From Guyanagaster necrorhizus (lineage: Eukaryota; Basidiomycota; Agaricomycetes; Agaricales; Physalacriaceae), in contig NW_025064935.1 of the NCBI RefSeq assembly GCF_019112545.1, positions 129,714 through 193,713 of the forward strand: a DNA stretch of 64,000 nt, given 5' to 3'. This document shows positions 1 to 11,300 of this stretch, piece after piece. The notes under the pieces are model-generated. The model was given only the letters and a program-made list of their open reading frames with translations, searched no databases and was not told the DNA's origin. The position numbers and the translations under genes were made by a program. The first letter of the stretch is position 1, and each line of letters begins with the position of its first letter.

Positions 1-970
1 TCCTTCCTTTCTAACCACCACAGGTTTAGGGGAGGTGCTGCCATGTCGCTCCGTTGCGTTTCTCTGACTGTTGGATGGGTCTCCAATGATCAGTGCTTAT
101 TTGCTGCCTTGTTTTCTTTGCTTGTCGGACAGTCCTTTGATCGTTGCTTGGAACTATCGACCTACAGAACGGCGTGAAATCGGATTTGTCTTCGACCTTT
201 TAGAGCGGTTCCTATTTTTGCGCTGGGTTTCAGCTTACCCGTTCAATTTGGTGTCATGATGATATGCGCCAAGCGGGAGGAGGCCTAGCCTACCTATTCC
301 TTGTTCTGCAGGTTATAAGGAGATCTCAAGTACGTTGGAATATTGTAATCTGTTTGACTTGGGAGTACGTGATATCCTGTTAAGGTACACCACACACGCA
401 GGAATGTATGATGCGTGCTCGGCTACTGGTATCTTGGTTCTGGGGGGAGGCTTTTCGGTTCTTCAAAGAGTGGGGGTGGGGCGGGGGGTTGCGATTTGTT
501 TCTCTCTGTTTTCGACCGTGGCCGTGTGACCTGGAGGATGGATGTTATTTGTCGAGCATGGTATGATGTGGTGTCCTGTTCTTGCCTTTACCCCCGTACG
601 TAGCATCAATGCATTGTTCTTTGTCAAGTTTTTTTCATAACTCTCAAGAGTTAGAGTTTGTCCATCCTTGAGACATTGTGTCCGCCAGAATCTACATTCC
701 TACGTATATCGTTGTTGCAAAGGTCGTGAGCGATGAACGTTAACGACATTCAGATCTTTCAGGATTCATGGCTGTCGCTTGCAATTTCCTTGTTCGAGTA
801 GTTGTAGAGTCAATGCAGCCACTTTTTTTTACTCTCCGACATTGAGCCGTACTGTTTTAGAGTTTGGGGTCACTGCCTTGTCATCACTCATCGTGCAGCA
901 ACGGAGGTATACCCTTTAGCGACTGATCACATCCCCTAGCCGAATTTTGAGGTCATCGTTGTTGCCGATA
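1..970. other. Unassigned upstream region
   Basis: No coding region can be supported. Short open frames on the plus strand (for example 71-259 and 335-603) have low-complexity, tryptophan- and cysteine-rich translations with no family resemblance and no convincing splice pattern. The stretch probably contains the 3' end or UTR of a gene lying off the window and the promoter of the chromatin remodeler that starts at 971. Confidence 0.4.
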
Positions 971-3900
971 ATGTCTACGGTTGACGTCGCCAGAGCCAAG
1001 GTGAGTGTGTCGTTGTAGAACGTGGGTGGTCGACCTCATGGCCACTGTTTTCATTTGCAGCGGGAGGCCGCCTTGGAACATCTCAAATTTTCCAAGCGGT
1101 CAAAGATGAATGCCTCTAATTCAAGCCTCACTAGCTCGGCGTCAACGATAGCGCCGAACGCACTGTCCGTAGCATCGCTGCCGTCGCAGTCTAGAGATGC
1201 CACTGTGTCATCGCGTTTTTTTCCTCCGTCTTCCCCATCGACTGCTGGTACCATTCTTGTCCCTGATTCAAGTCCCAGCGCCTCTCCGGTCAATCATGGC
1301 CTGCGTCAGTCCAATAATGCTGGACAGGGCAGTGACGTGGCGCCAGCCGTGGCGGTTGTACAGGGCGGGCACTGGAATTACTCGTCGCATACAGGCGGCA
1401 TTGATCCACTGGCTGGGCCGAGCGGGTTTGTGTCGAGCGGAAGAACAGGCAAGGGGGTTCTGCGACGGCCGTGGGATAGCGATGATAGCCATAGTGAAGA
1501 GCCGCCTCGTAAGCGACTGAACGCGTCCTCCACCGACGTCGTGAATTCACCGGACTCGCCGGCAATTCAACGCGCTGGGCAGCGCCGTCGCAATGTTGCC
1601 TACGCCGACGCCCAATCGACAGCATCGGACGAATCGTTGCCTGAGGTTGTCAACATAAACGCCGATGCTGCCAGACTGCGTATTTTTCGTGGTCATCCGT
1701 CTGATTCGTCTCCATCGAACAGTGATCCGCTAGCATCAGACCAGAAATTTGTTCGTTTCAAGCTCACTATGCCAATGGAGTCTCCTGATCGTGTCAAGGC
1801 TGCCTGGCTCCAAGCTAGCGGAGACGTGAGGCGGGCGACCTCATTACTATCAGACCCGGACTGGGTTGCCAAACCCTCCCCCACACCCACAAAAATAGCT
1901 TCGCCGGCCATTGGACGTGTAGATGGCTATGTCGAGTCTACGAAAGCCCAGCGCGTTGCAGCCAAAGAGAAGGGGAAGAAGTCCATGATTTACGCCAACC
2001 GTCTTGAGATCGACTCGCAAGTTGCGAGCACTTCGACACCACCTCCTTCCAAGCATGCCTTGAACACATCTACAGTTGATCCCTCGTCTGTAGTTCGACC
2101 CGCAGGCCGTAAACGTGCAAAGAAGATGGTATTGGACACCGACTCAGAGGACGCAAGCGAGAGTGAAGACGGCCATCAATACAAGCGGCGTCGACAGGAG
2201 GACACAGATGAAGCGCGGACATTGGCTTTTTTTAACTTGAAAAATGCAGAAGCACTGCAACAACTAACAGGTGCGTTTCAAACACCGTCGTCTCTCAGAA
2301 TAGTCACGCCGACGGTCTTTCAGGTTGCACTTCTGCGCAGGCCAATACTATAATAGGGCTGCGACCTTTTGACACCGTTGAAGACTTGAATTCAAAACTT
2401 GGCCAGGGGAAGAAGAAATCTGGCCCGGCCGGCATCAGTCCTCGTCTCTTTGACGATTGTACTGACATCTTCAAAGGATATGGCGCAGTCGACCGTATAC
2501 TAGAGGAATGCGAAGACATAGGATCTAACCTTCGTTCAGTCATTGCTGGCTGGGCATCCGGTGTTGATGTCGACAAGGGCAAAGGCAAAGCTCGAGCAGA
2601 TATTCCGGAATCCGAGGCAAACCAAGATGGATCCCTCAACCTTCGTTCCATTGCACCACTGAAGGACCAGCATGCCAAAAGCTACCTTGTCTCTCAGCCA
2701 TCGCTTCTATCACCAAACGTTCAACTCAAAGATTATCAGCTTTTGGGTGTCAATTGGCTGCGTCTCCTCTATGACCGTAAGCTAAGTTGTATTCTGGCGG
2801 ACGAAATGGGTAGGTGGTCAAGGTATTTTGATGTACACGTCACAATTATAACCATCACGTCAGGCCTCGGCAAAACCATCCAAGTTATAAGTTTCTTTGC
2901 ACATCTAAAGGAGCATGGACGGAATGGGCCACATCTCATTGTTGTTCCGTACGTTTTCATCATCCTTCCTGCCTCGTTTCTTCTTACGTTTTTGATAAGA
3001 TCTTCTACGCTGGAGAACTGGGTTCGCGAGTTTACACGCTTCGCTCCTTCGATCAAAGTGCAGACGTATTATGGCAGTAAGGACGAGCGTGTTCATCTTC
3101 GCCAGAATCTTTTAGATACACGACCCCACAAAACTACGGACGATGGATGGAACGTTCTGATCACCACTTACAATCTTGCGCAGGGTGATGGAGATCGTAA
3201 ATTCTTCCGTCACGTCGACTGGGATGTGAGTTTTTCTTGAGTTATCTGAACGACCATTGTTTACCTAGTATTATAGTCTTGCGTTTTCGATGAAGGACAT
3301 GTTCTCAAGAATTTCCAGTCCCAACGATACCAAGCTTTGCTGAAGGTCGATTCGAAGTGGCGCCTTTTGTTGACAGGGACACCGTTGCAAAACAATCTAC
3401 AAGAACTTGTGGTACGCTTTCTATCTCACTGTTCACTCTGGCCAACGTGGGTTACTAATTCACATGTCAGTCACTCATGAACTTTATATTGCCTGAACAT
3501 TTCTCCGACACGATAACCGAATTGCGAGCCATTTTTAAAGTCAAAGGTGACTCGAAGGTGACGTTACTAGCGCAGGAGCGAGTGTCACGGGCAAAGAAAA
3601 TGATGACACCTTTTGTCCTAAGGCGACGGAAAGATCAAGTAAGTCATTCAATTTTGACTGTCAGAGTAAGTACTCATCAGGCTTAGGTTCTCACTGATCT
3701 ACCAAAGAAAACTGAGCGCTTCGAATGGTGTGATATGACGTCACTGCAAAAGACTATTTATCGGGACACGCTGAAGCGCTCCCGAAAGACGATATATGAT
3801 GTAGATGCCTCTACAGCCTCTACACCCCTTGAAGACGCCGCAGCAAAGGGTCGTAAACCTACGAAGAAGCCCCGGACAAAAGACAAACTATATCTCGAGA

Positions 3901-4885
3901 ACAGCACTAACGTTCTTATGGATCTGCGCAAAGCGGCTGCGCATCCTATGCTCTTTCGAAAGCTCTTCACTGACGACATCTTGTCAGGGATCACAAAGCA
4001 GCTTTTAAAGGAACCCGATTTTAAGAGGCGAGGCGCGCTCTTCGACATCGTCAAGGAGGACATGTCGGTGATGACAGATGCTGAATTACAATTGCATTGC
4101 GGGACGTACAAGTCAACCAAAAAGTTCCTCCAAGACGACGAATGCTATCTTAACTCTGGAAAAGTTCAAGCGTTACTTAAATTGCTGCAAAATTACAACA
4201 AGGATGGACGGAAGGTTTTGATTTTTTCACAAGTATGCATGTCTCTTCTTCGTTCATTCACTGTAGCATCGAATCCTTTCTTTCCAGTTCACCCAGATCC
4301 TTGATATACTTCAGGTCGTTCTGAAGCAGAAGGATATCCGCTTCCTCGTTCTAACCGGGTCTACGGCTGTAGACGTACGTCAGTCTCTCGTGGACGAATT
4401 TGCCGAAGACGAAAACATTCCGGTCTTTTTGTTATCAACGAAAGCTGGCGGTGAGTCCTACCATGCACAAGTCCTGTGTTAAACTTAGTCTCGATAGGCA
4501 TGGGCATAAATTTGACCGCAGCTTCAGTTGTTATCATGTAAGTGGCTTACCTTCAGATGTTCAGCCCTGTTCCTAATCCTGCGACTTGCCCAGGTTCGAC
4601 CAAGATTTTAATCCGCACAATGACCGCCAAGCACAAGACCGTGCGTACCGCATTGGGCAGAAGCGTGATGTGGATGTCGTGAAACTAATATCACGGGGAA
4701 CTATAGAAGAGGATATGCTGAGGTTGGGCGAAACGAAGTTGGCTCTTGACGAGGCCGTCGCAGGGGAGACGGACGACAAAGAGGACGCTGCAGCAGAACG
4801 AGAGATAAAGACATCCTTGATGAGTGTGCTGCGAGAACAATTCGAGCGACAGGAAGAGCTGGCGACAGATAACTCTACGACCTAG
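971..4885 (+). CDS. FUN30: SNF2-family chromatin remodeler, Fun30/SMARCAD1 type
   Basis: ATP-dependent nucleosome remodeler of the Fun30 (yeast), Fft (fission yeast), SMARCAD1 (human) group, acting in heterochromatin and DNA-end resection. Eleven exons can be joined in frame (971-1000, 1061-2270, 2324-2809, 2864-2948, 3000-3225, 3277-3411, 3471-3638, 3687-4232, 4288-4450, 4498-4537, 4594-4885), giving about 1126 residues. The first ~400 residues are disordered and serine-rich, with a CUE/UBA-like patch ([19 protein letters not shown]) encoded near 1770-1840. The helicase shows motif I DEMGLGKT across the 2810-2863 intron, motif II DEGH at 3290, motif [13 protein letters not shown], then [12 protein letters not shown] and the [11 protein letters not shown] motif VI near 4640. 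The block before the helicase ([21 protein letters not shown] region) is the Fun30-specific part. Start chosen at ATG 971 because exon 1 splices cleanly to exon 2. It converges with TRAPPC1 98 bp away. Confidence 0.93.
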
Positions 4886-4983
4886 ATTCAAATGGACAGA
4901 TAATAGGGTGCGGTGTAAGACGTGTTCTCAAGTCTATACAGATTTGTACCGATTTTGTATTTTTATAGAGATAATATTCGCGG

Positions 4984-5731
4984 TCAAGCAAAGATGGACA
5001 TGCCTCGAACAAGGCGATCAACACTGGAACGGAAGTATTCGTTGTCTATTCCACGTTCTGTAGAGTCCATGCTAACGAGCGGATTGCGAGTGACATATTC
5101 AAGGAACGGGCCAACGTATATCTGGCGAAGGACGAACCGAAGAGAGTCTGTATTTGGGTCACTGAGCATGACGAACTTATACCCTGAAATTGTCTCAAAG
5201 AGGTGTAGCTTGTACGCAGAGGTGCGATAGTTCACAAACTGCTCGTCTCTGTACCCCAGTTAGCTTGAAATAAAAGTAGATTGATAGAACAGTACCTTCC
5301 CGACAACTTCCTGATCATATTACGGAGTGACAGTATAACACCATATACAAGTTTTGCTTCCTCGTCGAAAGACAAGCCCGTACTAGTGATCGGACCAGAT
5401 GTCATCAACGCTGAAGCAGCGGAAACTGGCGTCTGCAGCAACGGAGAAGGAGAGTCACTGGCTGCAGCGCCAGAACCTGAGGAGAGGGTGTTTCGAGTGC
5501 TTCCTGCGGTCGACAAGGATGGTTGATTGATTTCTGCTGGATGCGCAGAGACCGCCTGAGAAACTGCAGGCATTATTCCCCCTTCGACCGCGAGTTTTGG
5601 CCGCCTCGTCCTATGCCAATCCTGATAATATACGCAAGCACAGTGCCTATTGAGACCTATCAGTACGTACAGTAATCCCACAAAGGAAAGCATACGCGCC
5701 TATCATATATGTACAGACTGTGGATTGTCAT
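4984..5731 (-). CDS. BET5: TRAPP complex subunit 1 (Bet5/TRAPPC1)
   Basis: Core subunit of the TRAPP tethering complexes, which act as Ypt1/Rab1 exchange factors in ER-Golgi and Golgi traffic. Three exons on the minus strand (5700-5731, 5296-5646, 4984-5248) give about 215 residues. The N-terminal longin-type fold starts MTIHSLYIYDRHC, where YDRHC matches the family's FDRHC. It is followed by FDEEAKLVYGVILSLRN and FETISGYKFVMLSDP, and then the C-terminal QIYVGPFLEYVTRNPL helix. Compared with yeast Bet5, a serine/alanine-rich linker of about 70 residues is inserted between the first strand and the EEAKL helix. The first intron (5647-5699) seems to start with GC instead of GT: only the GC donor joins DRH in frame. 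The 3' end faces the remodeler gene. Confidence 0.88.
5647..5699 (-). other. GC-AG intron in TRAPPC1
   Basis: Reading the minus strand, exon 1 ends ...GATAG and the next bases are GCGCGT; exon 2 begins after ...AATAG. Joining there gives Asp-Arg-His-Cys, the conserved motif of the family. A GT donor a few bases downstream puts exon 2 out of frame with every visible acceptor. Confidence 0.65.
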
Positions 5732-6438
5732 TGCAACAACGTCCCTGCAAACAGAATGAAGTTAAATTTTGAATTTCGTGGACCGTGTCGTCAAGCGGCA
5801 CCCGGGGTTGCCCGCGACCCGGGCCGGATTTACATCGGGGGTAGAACTTTTTTCTCTTGGATCATTTTTCCTTTGGTAGATGATGCTGTGACGGACGTGG
5901 GAACTCTGGACTCACTCTGATACTAATTCCCAGCCGTAGTGTATGACGCATAATTCACGAATGTCTCGAGTAGCCTCGAGTCATGATGCATGGGGTATTA
6001 GCGGTGCCGTCGTGATAGATAAAAGCAAAACGAACTTTAAATATTAATAAGGTCATTTACGGCCCTTTTCAGTATAAGTAGGACAGATACAGATCCGCCA
6101 AGTTAACGCCACCTTGAGTAGCCACTTTCCATTCTGTCGTTCGCATTTCGATCGGGCTTCAATCTTAACTAAGTTTTTGACACAGATCTACTAAAGGTCG
6201 CAGTTAACTGTCACACAGGAAGGATTTGGCGCGCGGTTCCATGTATCCAGTCAGACCGAGACATAACTTTATTAACGGTCCTTTACCGGGTGTAAGGTCA
6301 AGTCGCGCCAATGAAGGCAGATTATTAACGGAAAATATACTAAGTGCCTGCTACATATTCTCATAAATGATAATAACCTTGACATAACACAGAATCCATC
6401 ATCTAAAATATCATGATGACCTAACCAGCAGGCATTGC
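5732..6438. other. Intergenic stretch, nothing recognised
   Basis: About 700 bp between the TRAPPC1 start and the 3' end of the membrane-protein gene. A short open frame at 5720-5920 has no likeness to a known family and overlaps the TRAPPC1 5' end. A GC-rich imperfect palindrome lies near 5799-5828 and a CTCGAG inverted pair near 5963-5978. Much of the rest is A/T-rich. No gene is supported. Confidence 0.4.
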
Positions 6439-7492
6439 TCAAATCTGCACTTGTTCGAACCCGCCCTTCTCGTCGACATGAATAGGTACGTTACCGATTA
6501 CGCTCATGTGAGGCAAACCAGGCTCGGTTCTTCGGTAGGGATAAAAGTATGCTCCATCATCACTGGGACCGTTGATGTAAGACGGAAGATACGCATCAGG
6601 ATGGAAAGCTGTAGGTGCTGTAGTAGGCGGTAAGACTATCTTCAGCATCTAAAATTTAATAGGATGAGTCGCAGTCAGTGAACAGACCCGGTAAATTCAC
6701 CATGGCGGTTCGAAATACTCCGGGTGCGCTTGAAGCTTTCCACAGACAAGCATGTTGACCAAACTGGGCACGATCCGCCTGTCCCCATTTTTGAAGCATT
6801 TGTGCGATTTCCCTGCGACCCTGAAAGTGAAGATGTACGGTCATAAATTCTGGTCCAGCTGGTCTTAGGAATTTCAAGATTACCATATGTTTCCAAATCA
6901 ACAACGGCAATAGAACTAGAAGGTCTAAAGCAGTGAAAATGCCGACGGTGATCGCAGCAGCGGCCTGTATAGGACCATGTGTTACCGTGAGCCAAAGGAA
7001 TACCTGGAACGTAAATGCGAACCTGGGTTTGTCGCTGTGATCGTTCAGATGCTGGTACATGCCCTTGAATGAGTACGAAGTGATAGAGAAGTAGTGAAAG
7101 GGTGAAAGCAAATCTAGAGACGTTCAATCATCTCAATCATCTCTGAAGGCGGAAATCCACACACAGTAATCCGCCTACCAACCAAGCACGTTCCAATACT
7201 GGCTTGGAATAACGACCTGCTACACTTGTTATGGCATCTATGCGTATTTCCCACTTGTCGGCAGAAATCTACCAGTTTTCACATGTTGAACTTCCTCTTC
7301 GTTCAAGTCGCAGAAGAAGTAGCCGCTTACTTGGCCTTGTAGCTCGAAGGGAACAGGCGGCGCTGCCTGTTGATTTGGAGTTAGATGCTGTGTCACATTC
7401 TTTTAGTTCCGGTGATAAGAAAACTTGTAGAGGAGGCATACCAAAACGACCTCATTGGAACTATTTCTTGTAGGTCTGCTATAATCGAACAT
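6439..7492 (-). CDS. Hypothetical multi-pass membrane protein, seven exons
   Basis: Not a family I recognise. Joining minus-strand open segments at GT..AG sites gives about 250 residues. The start is MFDYSRPTRN at 7492, followed by a hydrophilic region with ELQGQVSGYFFCDLNEEEVQ. A first hydrophobic segment (WLVGGLL joined to FAFTLSLLLYHFVLI) and a second (ITVGIFTALDLLVLLPLLIW) come next. Then a basic helix GRREIAQMLQKWGQADR and a C-terminal tail ending PIHVDEKGGFEQVQI at 6439. All inferred junctions keep frame, and the segments were chosen because they carry clean hydrophobic and amphipathic patterns. An upstream ATG at 7691 could add a signal-anchor-like leader, but it needs a 34-nt intron, so I prefer 7492. 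Probably an ER or Golgi membrane protein; its function is unknown. Confidence 0.5.
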
Positions 7493-7692
7493 GTTCAGTC
7501 CACCGATTTTACAAGTGAGAAAGCAAGTCCGCTGGCGGACAAAGGGATTGGAGACGTAAAAGAACGTTATGGGGTACTTGTGGAGAGTATCGATCCTGTC
7601 GATGCAAGCCGAAGTGCGGAGGAGGGCGTGAGGGGACGGAGATGATGAAGGTGGGAAGAAAGAGGACCAGGATCATGACGAGAATTGACATT

Positions 7693-8341
7693 AATTGTTA
7701 TACTGATTTGAACAAAAGACGCGTCGCGACATGCGCATCTCAATGGCAACTTTGATGCCTACCTGCTGCGTTGCAATTTTGCAGGAACAAGGCCCTCGCA
7801 CCGGTACGGATCCTATTGTCTGGACCATGGGAATATTACTGGTGCTGCAAAAGACAGTATGAATGGTCTGAATAAATCCATAATGATGTCGGGCAGTATA
7901 CCTTTGAACGTACTACATAGCATATGTGGTAACATGCACGACGCCACCAAACAAAATTTTCACCTTTACACAACATCTTATACTGTAATGCAGTGCCAAT
8001 ACGACAACATCATGCTTGTTGAACAATTCAACAATGATAGATCACAAGTGTGAGCCGAGAATAGTGGCGCATTTTGATTTTAATAATTGTACATACTTAC
8101 TGTAGTCGCTCGTGGTGTTTTGCACCGCTGAATAGAATGGCACCATTCTTGTCCTCATCCTCATATCGCAACTCGCAGGCTCCGCAATTTTGCAACTCAC
8201 CCACCTGCACCCTTAGTGTTGGATAAGTGTTCGGCTTCGTTTGTCGCATCGGCAAGCATCACGTGATCAAACAATTGCTCCCTCTTATATTACATAATAT
8301 GCCTTCATTGCGCTTCGAGCTTCACAAGCAGCCAGGACAAA
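7693..8341. promoter_or_regulatory. Intergenic promoter region between divergent genes
   Basis: The membrane-protein gene is read leftwards and VPS8 rightwards from this stretch. A CACGTG E-box-like hexamer lies near 8260 and an A/T-rich TATA-like block near 8285-8300, 40-55 bp before the VPS8 ATG. No coding region is supported. The role in transcription is inferred from position only. Confidence 0.35.
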
Positions 8342-11300
8342 ATGACCTCTCCCTTTTCAGCAAATGTTCAACTTCCTGATGCTGAAGATGCCTCCACTAT
8401 ACGTGCGGCATCAATGCACTTCTCCGACAGTGAGGACCAAGATGCCGGTTTCGAATATAACGAGCGCCACGGAGACTATTCTTCTCGCATAGAAGAACTG
8501 CTAGATGATGAAGGTGAAGTGGATAGCCATGCCTTCGGAGATGAGTCTGACGGTGACGATGATGGATTTTTGTACACGGGTGTTGATGCTGACACGTCCA
8601 CTTCGTCCGGATATCGCCAACAGCTGAGAGATGTGTTGGGTCACGACACTGATGACGATTCGGACATGGATACGAGGGAGGTGGAGCAATCTCTTCTTAT
8701 TAGTGACGACTCTACGAATAAGGAAGACATAACGGTGCGTGATTTTACATGCCAAGTATCTGTCGCGGATTTAATCACCCTCTAGAATGTCGACGCTTTG
8801 TCCGACAATGCACCATCCAGTCCAGATGCGTTGCCTGCTGTCTCCTCGCGAATGGGTACTCCTGATCCTAGTGGAAGCAATGGTCTCGCACGACCCTTTC
8901 TCCACCCAAATGTATCCCGACTTCGGTCATACACTCCTCAGTCGTCTCGCATTTCTTCGACGGCAAGCGGTCCTCCTTATCATGCGCCGGCATCGTCGCC
9001 TTCTCATCTCTCCTTGTCAAGAATGTCCTCTTTATCTAATCTTCACACTGCGTCTTGGACCGAAGAGAATGGCACTTCCTCTTTAAAGCTACCCCAGACA
9101 GACGTCTTCAAATGGACCCAACTGCGTGTCATTGAACAGCAACTGAAGACCAAGTCGCCAAAAGTTTCATCCATCCTAGGGGCACCGTTTCTCGGTTCTC
9201 CTACTGTACTCGCAGCAAATGGTCTCATTTGCATTGGGACAGACGAGGGGAGAATATGCGTCTTTGATTTCAAGCAGAAACTTATATGTGTGTGCGGCAC
9301 GGAAGCGACAGGTGATGCCCTCCGCAATTCACCGAAGCGTTTCTGACAACCAGTCAGGTAAGGCAGCTGGACCAGTCACTGCTCTAGCGCTATCTTTCGA
9401 TCATACGTATGTCGTCTCCGGGCATTCGTCGGGCTTCGTTCAGTTGTATGATCTGAAGACGCCAAACTCGCCTGTTCGAACTGTCTCGCCAACAACCGTT
9501 CTCGCTATTTCTACCGGTCGCAAAGAGGGCCATATACAAGGATCCAGAATTGTGAACGTAGGGTTCGTGGCAGGAAGACATACAGCTATCGTTACGGCGG
9601 ATGAACATGGTCTCGCCTTCTATCATAGTCTTGGTAAAATGCTCTTCATAGAAGCCTCTGATATCCTTCGCATCCTTGGTAAATACCAATTCGATCCCCT
9701 TCCTTCTTCTGATGGTTCTCCCCCTCCTGCATCTACAACTCGTCGCCGAAAGTCTCGATATTCCCTTCTCTCCATGATGCCACTACCTCTTGGCACTACG
9801 GCTCATCCTACTGACGCCTACAACGTTGTGGCCTTATTGACCTCTACTAAACTTGTCATCGTCGGTCTCAAACCTGCCCCTAAAACATGGTTCAAGTGCC
9901 CTCGAATAATTGAGGAGGGTCAAGACCTACCGAGAACCAAGCTTAGTCAGAAAGGCTCCTTGTCCTGGTTTCCAAGTGTTCTGCTGAACTCAAACGGAAA
10001 GGTAGAAGTGATTGAGAAGGATCCTTTATATCATTCCGGTTCCTCGACAAATCCGAGGCTTGTGTATTCATGGGGACGTACATTCTATGTTTTACAGGTA
10101 TTCGAGTCCAAGTTGAAGCGCACAGTTCGTAATTCCAGGTCTGGGAAATCCGGCCAGGTTGAAGTTGGCACGATAGGGTTCGAGAATCTCGCCAAATGGT
10201 CAGCAGATGACGATATATTGGCGGTTCAGTGGTTGAATGTTAATGTGGGTTCGTTTGCTCCAGCTGCCAAGTTCATTCCGGCATCGATACTGATATACTC
10301 TGTAGCAGGTGCTCATCTTGACGGAAAGCTCTCTTGAAGTGTACGACATCGACTTTGCAAAGCTGGTTGAGAGAGTGCCCTTCGATGGATTTTCGCTTGT
10401 TTCTCCGTCTTTGAGACAAACAATGAAGGGTAGTATGACCTACTCGGACTGCGCAAGTGATGTCGCGCACAGTATTCGCGTGTATAAAGGAAAGGTGTTT
10501 TTGCTGGTAAGGTTGCTATCAGTTTCGACGGACTTCTATTCAGGTGTCATCCCAGGGACGCGAAAACTTTCAAGTTGGAACGCTTCTGACATGGGCCGAC
10601 AAAATTTTGGCATTTGTTCAAAATGGTGATTTCTTGAGTGCTATCAACATGTCGCGACTCTATTATGTTGGCGCCGCTCCAGGAAATAAGAACGGCCTCC
10701 CGGAGGATGCCGATCTACGGAAAGAGACTGTGGGCCAGAAAATACGCGATTTAATGGTTGCCTCAGCTCGATACGCTTTTTCCGAGGATCGTATGACGGA
10801 CGATACACATATTACACCTGACGGCCGCGGTGTTGATCGGACCTCTCTGTTCGAAGGTCTTGTGACAACGTGTTGTCGTGCTTGTATTGCATTGGATGAC
10901 TTCGAATTCCTTTTTGAAGATCTTTTCCAGCAGTACGACGACTCTGGGATCGCTCGAATATATCTCCTCCAACTGGAACGATTTGTGTTGGACAACGAGA
11001 TACGATTCGTTCCACCCCGTATCACCCAGAGACTCGTAGCCATGCATGATGAAGATAACCGCCCAGATCTTGTGGAACGTATCATTTGGCACATCGACCC
11101 CGCTTGCCTGGACCTAAACCAAGCCATACACCTTTGCCAGCAGTATCACCTCTACGACGCCTTGATATACATTTATACTCGAGCCCTTCGGGATTACGTG
11201 GCGCCGATCGTTGAATTGCTCGGACTAATTCGCCGCGTCAACCAGTACCATAAAACAAACATGGATACTTGGGATGAAAGCACCATAGAGCCAATAATCT

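Noticed and set aside
5720..5920. 66-codon plus frame upstream of TRAPPC1
   Set aside because: Overlaps the first exon of TRAPPC1 in antisense and shows no motif.
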